Below are positions 56,801-58,620 of a DNA stretch of 64,000 nt, piece after piece. Every line of letters starts with the position of its first letter. The first letter of the stretch is position 1. Source of the stretch: Pelagicoccus mobilis (GTDB lineage: Bacteria; Verrucomicrobiota; Verrucomicrobiia; Opitutales; Opitutaceae); assembly GCF_016595505.1 (NCBI RefSeq), contig NZ_JAENIL010000024.1, positions 1-64,000 on the forward strand, given 5' to 3'. The translations under genes and the position numbers were made by a program. The notes beneath the pieces were generated by a model. That model worked only from the letters and a program-made list of their open reading frames with translations. It searched no databases and was not told where the DNA came from.

Positions 56801-57626
56801 CGGCACCTTTACCGTGAGCGGCGGATTGCTGAGGATTACCGTTCCCGGAGGTGTTGATCATGATGTTTGGACGGGTGGTAACCGATCCGCTCGCGTAATG
56901 CAGGAAATCGCGGACGAAGACTTCGATCTCCATGTGAAGTTTGAATCAGAGCCGGATACAGCCTTCCAAAGCCAAGGTCTGCTGATCGAAGCGAACGGAT
57001 CCAACTTCATACGTTTCGACTACTATTCCGATGGAACGACGCTCTACGTTTTTGCAGCGAACTTCATCGATGGCGCGCCGAACGTGTTGTTCAATAGAGT
57101 GGTATCGAGCTCTCCAGCACACTTCTTGCGCGTATCCCGTTCGGGGGATGACTTTACGCTGCAACACTCGTCCAACGGTACGAACTGGACTACGCGGGCG
57201 GTTGTTAATCGTGTGATGTCAGTGAACAAAGTGGGCGTATTCGCGGGGAATGCGTCGGGCAGCGACTCGCCGGAATTTACCGCAATCGTGGACTACGTCT
57301 TTAACACGGATTCGCCAATCAATCCTGAAGATGATGGAGTTTCGAATACGCCGCCCTTGGTGACGATTACGACTCCGTTGCACGGCTCAACCTTGGTGCA
57401 AGGCGATACGATTGACTTTACTGGAATGGCGGACGACCTGGAGGATGGAGACCTGACCTCTTCGTTGACCTGGAGCACGGATCTTAACGGTGCTCTGCCC
57501 GGGACGGGCGGTTCCATTTCGGTTTCAACTCTCTCGATTGGAGTCCACGAAGTCACTGCTTCGGCGACTGATTCTGGGACTCTATCGGGGAATGCCTCAA
57601 TAACCGTTACGGTTAATGCGCCTTAG
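29829..57626 (+). CDS. Giant secreted multidomain repeat protein (9,265 residues)
   Basis: One frame of 27.8 kb, with no stop or frameshift, encodes a Sec signal peptide (AIVYCVLLIGFAGVLHG, cleavage near 34). Then come: an unassigned N-terminal region (35-435); LamG-1 (about 439-648); two FN3 domains (650-832); LamG-2 to LamG-6, each followed by cadherin-like repeats (835-2838); a DUF2341-like and adjoining region (2842-3224); Ig-like repeats R1-R10 (3226-4147); the first ConA-like C module (4148-4355); an InlB-type repeat (4357-4423); another ConA-like region (about 4423-4748); and an array mixing R11-R41 with C2-C9 to the end. It is acidic and poor in Cys and Lys. No TM anchor, LPXTG, PEP-CTERM or T9SS-type tail is seen; the last Ig-like repeat ends at the stop (SITVTVNAP). 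The 16 or so jelly-roll lectin-like domains and the place in an exopolysaccharide locus suggest a matrix or adhesin protein. This is inference. Confidence 0.9.
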   Translation: MRHSKMNRHILFSIQKAIVYCVLLIGFAGVLHGQYLRHPQPGEVFRDQRIFSSGNTFRVTDPNNTSSESFASYPNTVYNLPVADLEGAVRAELIVDYWSGHVGTDDRHIRFNGNDWIELPKLVTGTGNPNCYTQAVNFVVDIPLSHLVQGTNNMEGMSGGQVCYKVSWGMWGLYGVVLRIYYDPEVRDHPTGAITSPVSGDTITDNPLISVSASSNIGVAEVDYFAYFNGYDPDGDGRFVDWQVSYTAGANMQDHVGTDSLEPFNKGWNTTFVPDQPPGAVKLIAHIRDSDGYTFVTDEVQDLTLERTDLSVRLYRSGGTPEAFWVRAGKEQSVYFTIPEEDDLSKIDTAFLFLRTWNGLQAATTTKVNSWTSPIYGKDHRYDFDKIGMENGAALVNGLNVFSITSDEVLDHGTEVLWPGPALLVRYNTAPREARAFPGLLSFDEASGPTAVDLTNNGNDGTLVGNVSRTTNGRYNGGLEFDGTSGHVDMGVLDFPGNELTVSMWAYVDSTSDPFARLFAKAIGTGFPEGQVIVSLNSLDGLRFRLATSNGITDVVAHRSLTLNAWNHVTATYDGAVMRLYVNGVQRRIGITSGNIDNGHNVPVWIGDNPGHQRRPFKGRIDELRVFSLAQSPTQILDDMGVAIIDSDLTAPTVPLNLTGELDSKTSATLTWSESTDETGVEGYRVFRDGIQVAFVNENSYVDELLFPNRTYDYTVAALDVKGNESAQSAVFSITTPPDLQAPTTPQNLTASSSAFSINLSWTASVDDTGIASYRIFRNGQEIGSSTTPTFNDTGLEVETTYVYQVMAVDFIGNFSGLSNSVISRTLSAPANPDLLLGLPFDEEYGSLALDSSGYRLDGIISAGVDRSSEGRIGRSLRFSGIGGVVDLHTLNIPGSNLTISAWIKPDDFGVGDARIISKASGALENQHYWMLSTLRVDGFTKLRARLKTSSGSTSTLVGEANIPAGQWTHIAMTYDGSFIRTYVNGVLDVSVEKAGAIAQNSSAPAVVGDQPQGGKSFDGLIDEVRIQTIAMSESEIQTIMTEQLPGPGGANIPPTISEIDDQVIFGDTSTGAIGFTVDDIGTAPDELQVTGLSSNPTLLPLNGIEIGGSGNNRTVRLTPTVGQTGAALVTILVNDGETSTSESFTLMVVTPGNTAPTVTSIADQNFPQGGTTGELSFTIGDAETDVSLLGVTAKSDNTILIPQTGIVVLGSGADRTISVTPSSTQSGTAVISVTVDDGEFFSVETFTVTVSPPFSDSLWLGLPFEEEFGDTVLDVSPNGFDGSIASGVSRTASGQLGRALDFSGTDSRVNLGTLDIPGAEMTIAAWIRPDNFSVSDGRIISKATGLSGNEHFWMLSTISDGGTKLRMRLKTNAGGTRTLIGSTNIPVGAWTHVAGTYDGSDMKIFINGVEDGSLSAGGIIAQNETVPVAVGDQPQGGRSFSGLIDEVQIYTLALNVNDIQSLMVEALDPPNGEPSISEIPDQSIFASTDTGELAFTVSDAETAPFLLNVSATSDNTDLVPLSGIVFGGAGNNRTISVTPTINATGNALITVTVDDGEATTDETFSVSVITPGNMAPLVSFIDDVQIATDGTTGPIPFVIGDSVTPAEELIVTATSDNDSLVLSNGITLSGTGPDRAIDIAPISGRTGSALITVKVDDGEFFVEESFTVTVAAPVHPDLWLGLAFEEATGNDVFDHSLFGHDGIISGGVSRAFTVGHGGTVEFSGTGGQVSVGTLDIPGSLLTIAAWIKPDDFGVQDGRIISKATGLTDNQHYWMLSTIDGEGGSKLRMRLQTADGDLNTLIGDTTLSAGDWTHVAVTYDGANIRMYVNGVLDATLPCTGNVAQNSNAPVAIGDQPQGGKNFDGLIDDVRIYRRSLDQTELQTIMSGELSVPNTPPSISAIDDLNALLDTSTGPVPFTVSDTQTSPYLLTVTAASDNTSLIPISAIDISGAGSDRSINITPELGQTGVATITLTVSDGAYFVDESFVLTVVTPGNTPPSISAIADLEIVPNVSTGPIPFAVNDLESSASSIDVSAVSDNPSLVPQSGIVINGSGANRTITVTPASDRKGNAVITLTATDGESFFEESFTLMVVPAVHPDLLLGMPFEETSGSDVFDESANANHGLLTPGVSRTSAGYDGRALVFSGNGGRVDLGNLDIPGSALTISAWVRADDFGVQDARIISKASGSSDNEHFWMLSTVNSGGGIKLRMRLKTTGGDTQTVVGASNLSAGTWTHLAGVYDGTEIRLYVNGSLDASLPWSGNIVQDPSVPSAIGDQPQGGDSFDGRIDDVRIYTKAFGQFDIQAIMNDGLEVPNYYPSIDPVADQYVFMDTSAGPIPLYVSDVESTGYLLTVTATSDNQALIPDSGLILSGTGSVRNLVASPVGGATGLAIITVTVSDGILSTSESFELRVVTPGNVPPTIGPIPDRVLNFGTSTGAMQFSVDDTETDPSLLTLTAVSDNPVLVPASGIALGGGGVNRTISVTPSTIQSGTANITVTVGDGELFTDRVFTVTVNPQFGSSLLLGYPFEEESGPVAYDISPNLNDGGLVAGATRTFVGKYGRALELSGNGGHVDLYNLDIPGSTMTIAGWINPDDFGIGDARIISKANGSSVDDHYWMLSTVSIDGQHKLRARLRTSGNGTSTLVGSTTLIAGEWTHIAMTYDGASLNLFVNGQVDASMSLSGAVSTNAGVAAVVGDQPQGGKNFDGLIDDLRIYTQALGQTNLQAIMNEPLVEVASINIPPTINSVDDQSVFAGHSTGAINFTIGDAETDPALLTVSASSSNPTLVPLSALTFGGSGSQRTVTVNPAAGEHGSALITLTVDDGESIANATFAITVKETLGGTGWWNPAWDFRAEIEIDANGARRTDTVIDVPVNFTTMLSNAGQSVIVDVSTLRVVEVDAGGNFIDDSVPFQFDPSPTFSASLNAAGTLVVKLTGSTPGSASRYYQVYFTTSSTGATPLSVPDELTVTDDVMDEGQLSYRIETPTGTMFYHKLGAGFSSMLDTAGNDWIDYHPTGNAAGNYRGIPNMVYPEGHFHPGKTTATSSLMSVGPLKATIHSQTNDGLWECTWEIYGSFARMTVLAADHPYWFMYEGTPGGVLDLNTDFLVRSDGSVTAASESWSGDIVGDEWAYFADPDVGRSLFFALHENDAAIDSYVDLDGQMTILAFGRNGVQINRYLTGTPKHFTLGFVDQIDYAPVATAIYSAYHDAITTVTGADLQSNFNNAPVVTIVAPVDGSTVPEGDPLILNALATDVEDGDTRSTIVWSSDLDGPIPGVGGQITTSSLSVGTHVITATSSDSGLLEGSDDVSVTIIPNVAPVVSISAPDDGAVFTFGSSIDLTASATDAEEGNVTASIGWSSDRDGAIPGSGGAVSTSNLSVGVHTITATATDSKLLAGAASIRVVVSSASSAPVVTITSPNDGAFYSQGSLIDFTATAVDAEDGDLTSEIIWTSSIDGVIPSSGGSASTSSLSTGVHTITATASDSGFLPGSAFVTTTVGILSDAPVVTVNQPSDGSHYLDGDTINLIATAFDAEDGDISSSLTWRSNLDGIIAGSGSSVSVSTLSVGEHVLTATALDSGFVSGTAILNVTVGIPSTPAVVTIGSPSDLSVYSYGDTVNLTAVAFDAEDGDITSGITWSSSIDGSIAGTGGSISTSTLSYGVHTVTASVSDSGLLPSSDSITVFVSEVSAAPVLLVSSPSTGAFYDEGSTVVLISTALDAEDGDISSSIRWSSNIDGPIPGSGATVSTSRLSVGVHTLSALVVDSGYLPGFASIEVTIRAISAPPQVAIVEPIEGTIYDEGDSVPLSATASDLEDGDISASIVWESDLDGVIANGSPVSITSLSVGEHTLTATATDSGFLPTSDTVFITVRALSSMPIVSITTPSAGSFFTQGDSISFNATATDAEDGNITGTIVWSSDIDGVIAGTGGANSSTSLSTGIHTITATATDSGFLTGSATTTIAVSSESNAPVVSITGPAEGAVYNEGETINFTGTAGDADDGDITPSIVWSSNLDGELAGTGGSIDVSTLSVGIHTITATAYDSGFLPGFDLVNITVRGVSAPPVVTINSPANDETFGQGTLITFTGTALDPEDGNVSSTIVWTSSIDGTIGTSGASVSTPGLSLGAHTITATAMDSGLLHGSSSITVNVNPLVGQFVSDDFSTGTLDTETWTIIDPVGDGSVSVNEGALVISLPGEEDHDVWTGGNRSVRLMQDVHDTDFELEAKFVSDMDAQFQMQGFLIEQDPDNFLRFDFVRFPSTVKLFSASFIGTEPTTYIDTNIAFSDSYYIRVTRSGDVWSVSYSLDGDTWAAGGSYFYPLEVNKAGVYAGNASLEKSPPFTLIADYVYNTAVPVYAEDAQIKVIVSGEGSVTENPDQEYYQAGQQVELTAVAAEGWEFDGWSGDLSAEENPLTVTINDDLDIFALFLPSDGRPIIDVWYGDNQNFGNLGNPQTQINILGNIIISEQISSLTFALNGGLHIPISMGPEDNIRLARKGDFNVEIPFTDLLEGENIVSIRATTFDGVEYIRDVTVNSSVLNQWKRPYAVDWSQVSRIDEVAQVVDGKWDLVAGGVRVVESHYDRLLAIGDIDWTDYEVTVPITVHAVDHQPPPSEPLVGVMLRWDGHDKIGFEQPGTEWRPIGAMGVHGWYAEGSRGGHHFQIFETGSVKFAGYTGMTMPLETTYYFKVRVQSGEEGVPGFYSYKVWPAGQPEPGGWGITRQAEVGLLEGSFLLVAHYVEATFGNIVVTSLESGTRPSLTITGPEVGDTLIAGSPIELRATATDSEDGDISHAIQWSSSLYGPIEGSGGSLITTSLTEGEHQLTAMVVDSDSSPALDTTTIFVGPNSEPSASITSPDQGFTSMAGLPVAFTAVGTDPIDGDISDTITWNSNLDGPFEETGGSVTATLFSVGTHIITATATDSGGLASSHSITITIEPNPNVEPLVTITAPANGSTYVEGDPIDFTATAIDPEDGDLTSGLTWSSNLDGPIPGVGGSMSTSSLSIGSHLISASVTDSGQFTGSTTIAVMIDENTAPVVTMVVPAEDSTFIVGELVVFAATAADLEDGDVTSSLAWSSDLDGPISGSGGSVASSSLSVGTHVITATATDAKALQASESIIIHVQTPVGSLTSDDFSTDSLDTTLWEFVNPVGDGSYTVSDGALSITVPEGVDHDIWTQGNRSARVMQRIFDTDFGLQVKFGSTPSLEFQTQGLVVEQDANNFIRFDIISDGKDLLVFAADFNNGNPTVLLSQSIYVSTAYFLRIMRSGDQFTLLYSYDGSNWNAVGNLNRALNITQVGTHAGNASGDLSPAFTATIDYVFNTASPIFPEDSGGPNTPPLVAIASPADGSSYKRGEQIDFSAVANDVEEGDLSATISWSSNLDGAIAGTGSNLSTYDLSAGTHVITASTTDSNGLVGTNSITVVVDAAGPIISDDFSTGGLNTSLWTFVDPVADSNYSVGDGALRLSVPAGSDHDIWADGNRSARLVQQLDDSDFSLQAKFLSTPAQAFQVQGLLIEEDATNFIRFDFYSTGTFLYVFGANFIDGAPAVLFNKKINVSPTYYLRATRVGDDFTLLYSFDGTEWLEGGAINRAFSVNQVGLHVGNATGSSSPAFTALIDYAFNTDSPIFPEDTGGPNTAPLVTILAPAHDSAYTEGDPINFSATADDVQQGDMTPLIVWTSDLDGQIPGSGGTVSTNSLSVGRHLITASAMDAGALTGSASIDLRVFANNIPVVTIATPDDGTIYSDGDTIDFTATATDIEDGELTASIVWTSDLDGQLATIGGAVSTTSLSTGIHVITASVTDSHSGVGLDAITIRVTTPSTPPVVAITAPADGADFDEGSTVDFTGTASDVEDGDVSASLVWTSDLDGVLPSTGGAISVPGLSVGTHVITATATDSGFIDGVNSISIIINPNVGADVSITSPADGATYTIGDTVNLTGSADDPEDGDVTDSLVWNSSIDGPLAGSGAAVSTSTLSAGMHVITATATDSLGLESSSSIIILVYNVVGTLTSDDFPGYSLDLERWIFVNPVGDGSYSVNNGVLTISVPGGVDHDIWADGNRSARIIQRISDTDFGVSAKFGSTPTQEYQSQGILIEQDADNFLRFDILSDGISLSVFGAVFVDGTPNFLFKKPIGDATARYLRVTRQGDQFVLQHSLDAIEWIWAYTLNQAFTVQHVGVFAANASGADSPAYTAEVDYFFNTASPIFPEDEGGTNTAPQIAITAPVDGAVFIEDKEVLLTGSASDTEDGDLTDSIVWSSDLDGPIAGTGGSVSISTLSIGTHVITASIVDSALAEQSDSITITVDPNTEPLVLITSPITGDIFVDTDDIEFTASAIDPQDGDIGDSVVWSSDLDGTIPSTGGTISTGDLSLGTHLITATATDSGSLSNSDSITITVLLNGMPLVQINSPIEGTVFLETDTVEFVGSSIDFEDGEITDSLVWSSDVDGIIPGTGGTVSTSDLSVGPHVITATATDSGLVQGTSTIAIAITDNIPPVATINGPIDGLIIPEGDVIDFAGTGIDADEGDISDSLAWSSDLDGPIGEGGSLPITTLSVGTHVITATITDVESFSDSKTITVTVIPNTPPVVTIESPDNGAFYTVGDTVDLIGTANDTEHGDLSSSLEWTSNVDGVIGTGASISTSGLSAGIHAITASATDSATLTGSDSVSIRVHDPKGPIVSDDFSSGSLNTLEWDFVDPVGNSSYTVENNVMTITVLAGSDHDIWAGGNRSARMMQAIDDDNFGLEVKLQSLPDSAFQSQGVIVEQDASNFFRFDFTTNGTSLRVFAADFVNDTPTVLFSRTVTQTSAYFLQVIRSGNDFTLRYSHDGTNWNTMATHTRAMLVTNVGVFASNASGSDSPEFSAIVDYVFNMASPIDPEDGGGSNTPPSVSIVAPLEGDTFSEGETINLSGLADDAEDGELTPSINWTSSLDGTIEGIGGAISTDSLSAGTHLISASVTDFDGYTETASISINVVVNTAPVVAISSPADGATVLDTDTVLFTGTSIDAQQGDISSSISWSSDLEGVILGTGSSISASQLTVGTHVITAESIDAGLLAGSDSITLNVVENQAPVVTIASPEDGDEFLFGAEVDFTGTSNDLEDGDITASLVWSSDIDGAIPGVGGTVSTSSLSLGAHVITATSTDSGLVVGDASVAITIVANLSPVVAIATPADASVFTEGDLIGLTASANDFEDGDLTAALSWSSDLDGPIAGTGGSVSTSQLSVGVHVITASTTDSGTASGSDSITVTVLDNQIPVVSILAPADNAIFLQDDPVDLVGAANDFEQGDLTASILWSSDLDGPIAGSGGTVSTSVLSIGTHVITASATDSVLDTGTDSVTIVVTDNQLPVVTISSPSDGAIYTIGDTIEFTATAIDDEDGDVTPSLVWSSSIDGVLSGTGGSFSTSSLSAGIHEITATAIDSLSMPSSQTITVAVYTTAGPLVSSDFSGEGLDTDQWMFVNPVGDGSYSVSDGVLSISVPEGSDHDIWAAGNRSARVVQRIDDTDFGLQAKFASTPTQQYQSQGILVEQDADNFIRFDILSDGSALSVFGAHFVDGSPTFLFNKPIGDAPARYLRLTRQGDQFVMEHSLNAKDWTWAGTLNRALAVQHIGVFAANASGASSPAYTAEVDYLFNTASPIVPEDSGGPNTEPEIVITGPVVGTTFVAGEEIPLNALAIDTEDGDISASIEWESDLDGPLAGTGGLLPVSSLSVGTHVVTATIADAGLLTDLDSISVTVIPNTAPVVTITGPVGGSTFSIGDSVNFTGTATDAEHGELSDSIEWSSNIDGVIDTGASIFTSVLSAGIHEITATATDGVSVSGTDTVTIRIHDPKGPIVSDDFSSGSLNALEWNQVDPVGDSAYSVVNGVLRITVPAGSDHDLWAEGNQSARVMQEVDDADFGLEVKFESRPDSAFQSQGIVIEQDADNFFRFDFNSNGTSLKVFAADFVDGTPTALFSQTVTQTPAYFLRVVRSGDSFTLRYSHDGTNWTTKAVHNRVMTVNHVGAFASNASGETSPEFTAVVDYFFNMASPIVPEDGGGTNTPPSVLVTAPIHGSTFTEGDTVTFTGLASDIEDGDLTASLTWRSNLDGELAGVGGSLSTSTLSIGTHVITASATDFESYTGSASISITVEPNTAPDVTISDPEDGSTYLDTDLILFTASAIDAQEGDLTNTLSWSSDLDGPISGSGGSISTSNLSIGTHVITAETVDSGLLVGSASITVIVVENFAPVVSISQPLDGSLFLLGSSVDLSATSSDIEDGNLTDSLVWSSDLDGLIAGIGGSISTSGLTLGTHVITATSTDTGLVSGTDSVTITITDNIPPTVTVTGPADGSIYSQIDTIDFTGTASDFEDGDLTSSLSWSSDIDGAIPGSGGFVSTSSLSIGTHTITATVIDSGFDFASDSITVTISNNAVPVTAITGPTNGDIYPEGDWIDFAGVSIDVEDGDLSDALVWISDLDGPIGSGAVFSVSNLSIGTHIITASATDSGLFAGSDSISVTVIPNTAPVVTIVEPAEGAFYSVGDTIDFTGTAIDAEHGDLTDTIEWSSDIDGVFATGGSFSTAGLSGGTHIIVAAAIDSALSVGLDSISITVHDVEGPIVSDDFYTGGLNGLEWSFIDPVGDSTYTVADGGLSITVPAGTDHDLWTGGNRSARMVQSIANSDFGLEVKFESRPDSAFQSQGVIIEQDAGNFFRFDFNSNGTSLKVFAADFVSGEPTVLFSQTVTQTAAYFLRIVRSGDSFALSYSHDGTNWTTKAIHTRVMDVNTFGVFASNAAGDTSPEFTAVVDYVFNMDSPIVPEDAETPNTPPTVTITGPADSSIFAEGEPVDLTATAIDTEDGDLSTSVVWSSNLDGGLGSGALNSVSSLSIGTHLITASATDLGSLTGSEFITVTVIPNTAPVVSITSPVDGALYLLGESINFTATANDTEHGNLDSTLEWSTDLDGVIGTGGSISTSTLSAGSHTTVATAIDPGLLVGSDAITITVHDPEGPVVSDDFSSEELDTLEWGFVNPVGDGTFTVSGGLLRITVPGGVDHDVWTGGNRSARVMQEIADEDFDLHVKFESEPDTAFQSQGLLIEANGSNFIRFDYYSDGTTLYVFAANFIDGAPNVLFNRVVSSSPAHFLRVSRSGDDFTLQHSSNGTNWTTRAVVNRVMSVNKVGVFAGNASGSDSPEFTAIVDYVFNTDSPINPEDDGVSNTPPLVTITTPLHGSTLVQGDTIDFTGMADDLEDGDLTSSLTWSTDLNGALPGTGGSISVSTLSIGVHEVTASATDSGTLSGNASITVTVNAP
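31145..31772 (+). other. LamG/concanavalin-like domain 1 of the giant protein
   Basis: This jelly-roll domain begins LLSFDEASGPTAVDLTNNGNDG and contains LEFDGTSGHVDMG, WNHVTATYDGAVMRLYVNG and FKGRIDELRVFS, all hallmarks of LamG_3 domains. It differs from LamG-2 to LamG-6 in lacking the IISKA and QPQGG motifs. It is separated from them by two FN3 domains (31775-32330), which share the frames VPLNLTG...GYRVFRDG and TPQNLTA...SYRIFRNG. Confidence 0.8.
32332..38340 (+). repeat. Tandem array of [LamG + two cadherin-like repeats], period about 1.26 kb
   Basis: Five LamG domains start near 32332, 33600, 34860, 36120 and 37383. Each has the form L-GLPFEE...G, then FSG-GG-VDLG-LDIPG, TIAAWI-PDDF, RIISKATG, HYWMLST, WTHVAMTYDG, VGDQPQGG-NFDGLIDDVRIY. 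The first four are each followed by two cadherin-like repeats of about 100 residues (PP-IS-I-DQ...TGPI-FTV-D...LV...GIVI-GSG-NRTI-VTP...G-A-ITVTV-DGE). The fifth is followed by one, giving nine in all. The spacing is strikingly even (1,260-1,270 bp), so the block multiplied as a unit. Confidence 0.85.
38352..39500 (+). other. DUF2341-like and adjoining single-copy region of the giant protein
   Basis: This begins WWNPAWDFRAEIEID, the sort of start seen in DUF2341 domains (a beta-sandwich found in secreted proteins). About 280 further residues follow (YRIETPTGTMFYHKLGAGF, ...ECTWEIYGSFARMTV, ...FTLGFVDQIDYAPVA) that I cannot place; they resemble the sugar-binding beta-sandwich of secreted hydrolases and lyases. 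It is the only stretch between the LamG and Ig-like arrays and may be the functional centre. Confidence 0.55.
42898..43095 (+). other. InlB-type B-repeat in the giant protein
   Basis: A single domain of about 66 residues reads VTENPDQEYYQAGQQVELTA, then AEGWEFDGWSGDLS and NDDLDIFALF. The G-V-x-x-N-P, Y--G--V-L-A and W-F-GW-GD pattern is that of divergent InlB B-repeats, which form small beta-grasp folds in surface proteins. It is the only copy in the protein and follows the first C module directly. Confidence 0.7.
43096..44070 (+). other. Single-copy ConA-like region of the giant protein
   Basis: After a short Ig-like part (DVWYGDNQNFGNLGNPQTQ) comes a beta-sandwich region with QWKRPYAVDWSQVSRIDEV, DRLLAIGDIDWTDYEVTVP, VGVMLRWDGHD and YYFKVRVQSGEEG. 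This pattern is seen in ConA-like (DUF1080-type) domains of secreted proteins of related bacteria. It is unlike the nine C modules in sequence, and it interrupts the Ig-like array between R10/C1 and R11. Confidence 0.5.
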
Positions 57627-57747
57627 TGCACGTGTCTAATACTAACAGTTGAGAGGCCGTTTGAATATTGGTCGGTATGCATGTAGACTGACGGTTCTAC
57701 AGTGTATCGTTCTAACCTCCTCACTGAATTCAAAAATATAGTACATT

Positions 57748-58545
57748 ATGAAAGTAGCCATCCTAGCTGGGGGAGTCGGAAGTCGGCTTTCCGAAGAAAC
57801 CACTGTGAAACCTAAACCTATGGTAGAGATTGGCGGGATGCCGATTCTCTGGCATATCATGAAGCTCTATTCAGAATTCGACTACAACGATTTCGTAGTC
57901 GCATTAGGATACAAGGGGAAGTGCATCAAAAAGTACTTCTTCGATTATTGTTCGCTCGAAAGCAACCTGACGGTGCAGTTGAGCGAGGGAACTGTAGTTC
58001 GTCACAAGAACAATGCTCCGAACTGGAATGTCGAGTTGATCGACACCGGGATTTCCACGCTCACTGGTGGCCGTATCAAGAGACTGCAACCTTACATCGG
58101 AAACGAACGCTTCATGCTGACCTGGGGTGATGGCGTTTCAGATGTCAACTTCGACAGGCTTCTAGATTTTCATCGATCGCATGGAAAGCTGGCCACAGTT
58201 ACCGCTGTGCGACCAACGGCCCGTTTTGGCCATATGAAGTTTGATGGCGATGCGGTGAGCGAGTTTTCCGAGAAGCCTCAAGCCGCTGAAGGTTGGATTA
58301 ATGGAGCCTTCTTCGTACTCGAGCCAGAGATTTTCGATTATATCGAGGGAGATGAAACCCAATGGGAAAAGGAGCCGATGGAGCGACTGGCCCGAGATGG
58401 GGAATTGATGGCCTATCGGCATGAAGGCTTTTGGCAATGTATGGATACATTGAGAGATAAGAACTACCTGGAGACCATGTGGCAAAAGGGCGATGCGCCT
58501 TGGAACACTTGGGAGAAGTCGAAGATAGCCACTGCAGCGAGGTAG
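57748..58545 (+). CDS. rfbF: Glucose-1-phosphate cytidylyltransferase
   Basis: This 265-residue enzyme makes CDP-glucose from CTP and glucose-1-phosphate. The N-terminal nucleotide-binding loop AILAGGVGSRLSEETTVKPK with PMVEIGGMPILWHIM (about 4-38) is that of RfbF. The conserved YKGKCIKKYF, VELIDTG, LTWGDGVSDV, and the ending EGFWQCMDTLRDKNYLE all fit, and length matches the family (about 257). It is the first step to CDP-linked deoxy or branched sugars. A CDP-glucose 4,6-dehydratase gene (rfbG) is not seen in the window. Confidence 0.95.
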   Translation: MKVAILAGGVGSRLSEETTVKPKPMVEIGGMPILWHIMKLYSEFDYNDFVVALGYKGKCIKKYFFDYCSLESNLTVQLSEGTVVRHKNNAPNWNVELIDTGISTLTGGRIKRLQPYIGNERFMLTWGDGVSDVNFDRLLDFHRSHGKLATVTAVRPTARFGHMKFDGDAVSEFSEKPQAAEGWINGAFFVLEPEIFDYIEGDETQWEKEPMERLARDGELMAYRHEGFWQCMDTLRDKNYLETMWQKGDAPWNTWEKSKIATAAR

Positions 58546-58620
58546 AGCCTCGTCCTCCGCCGCCCCTTGAGGGCAGCGTCAACTCTTTTAGAAATAATAA
58601 CCAGTTACCCTATATATATT

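Larger units (their letters stand above)
39504..57626 (+). repeat. Array of about 41 Ig-like repeats and nine ConA-like modules
   Basis: The Ig-like repeat (about 90 residues) has the pattern PVVTI-SP-DG--Y--GDTIDFTATA-DAEDGDLT-S-VWSSDLDG-I-GTGG--STSSLS-GTHVITATATDSG---GSDSITVTV. By reading I count 41 copies. The C module (about 205 residues) has SDDFS---LDT--W-FV-PVGDGSYSV, DHDIW--GNRSARVMQ, QSQG--IEQDA-NF-RFD, and VDY-FNT-SPI-PED; it resembles DUF1349/beta-xylosidase C-terminal ConA-like domains. Nine copies start near 42271, 45175, 46078, 47811, 49813, 52096, 53272, 55552 and 56720. Runs of Ig-like repeats between C modules number 4, 1, 4, 5, 6, 2, 6 and 2, with one after the last. Confidence 0.85.

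Noticed and set aside
30414-57556. Many minus-strand and out-of-frame open frames within the giant gene
   Set aside because: They recur at the same place in each repeat, which is the mark of shadow frames made by the repetitive coding strand.
39504-57626. CRISPR array or tandem DNA repeats
   Set aside because: The periodicity is at protein level, about 270 bp per repeat with strong synonymous change. There are no short identical repeats with unique spacers.
29829-57626. Assembly artefact or collapsed repeats as the cause of the giant frame
   Set aside because: Copies differ at many synonymous sites and the frame stays open for 27.8 kb. An artefact would give identical copies or broken frames. 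The exact copy number still merits a long-read check.
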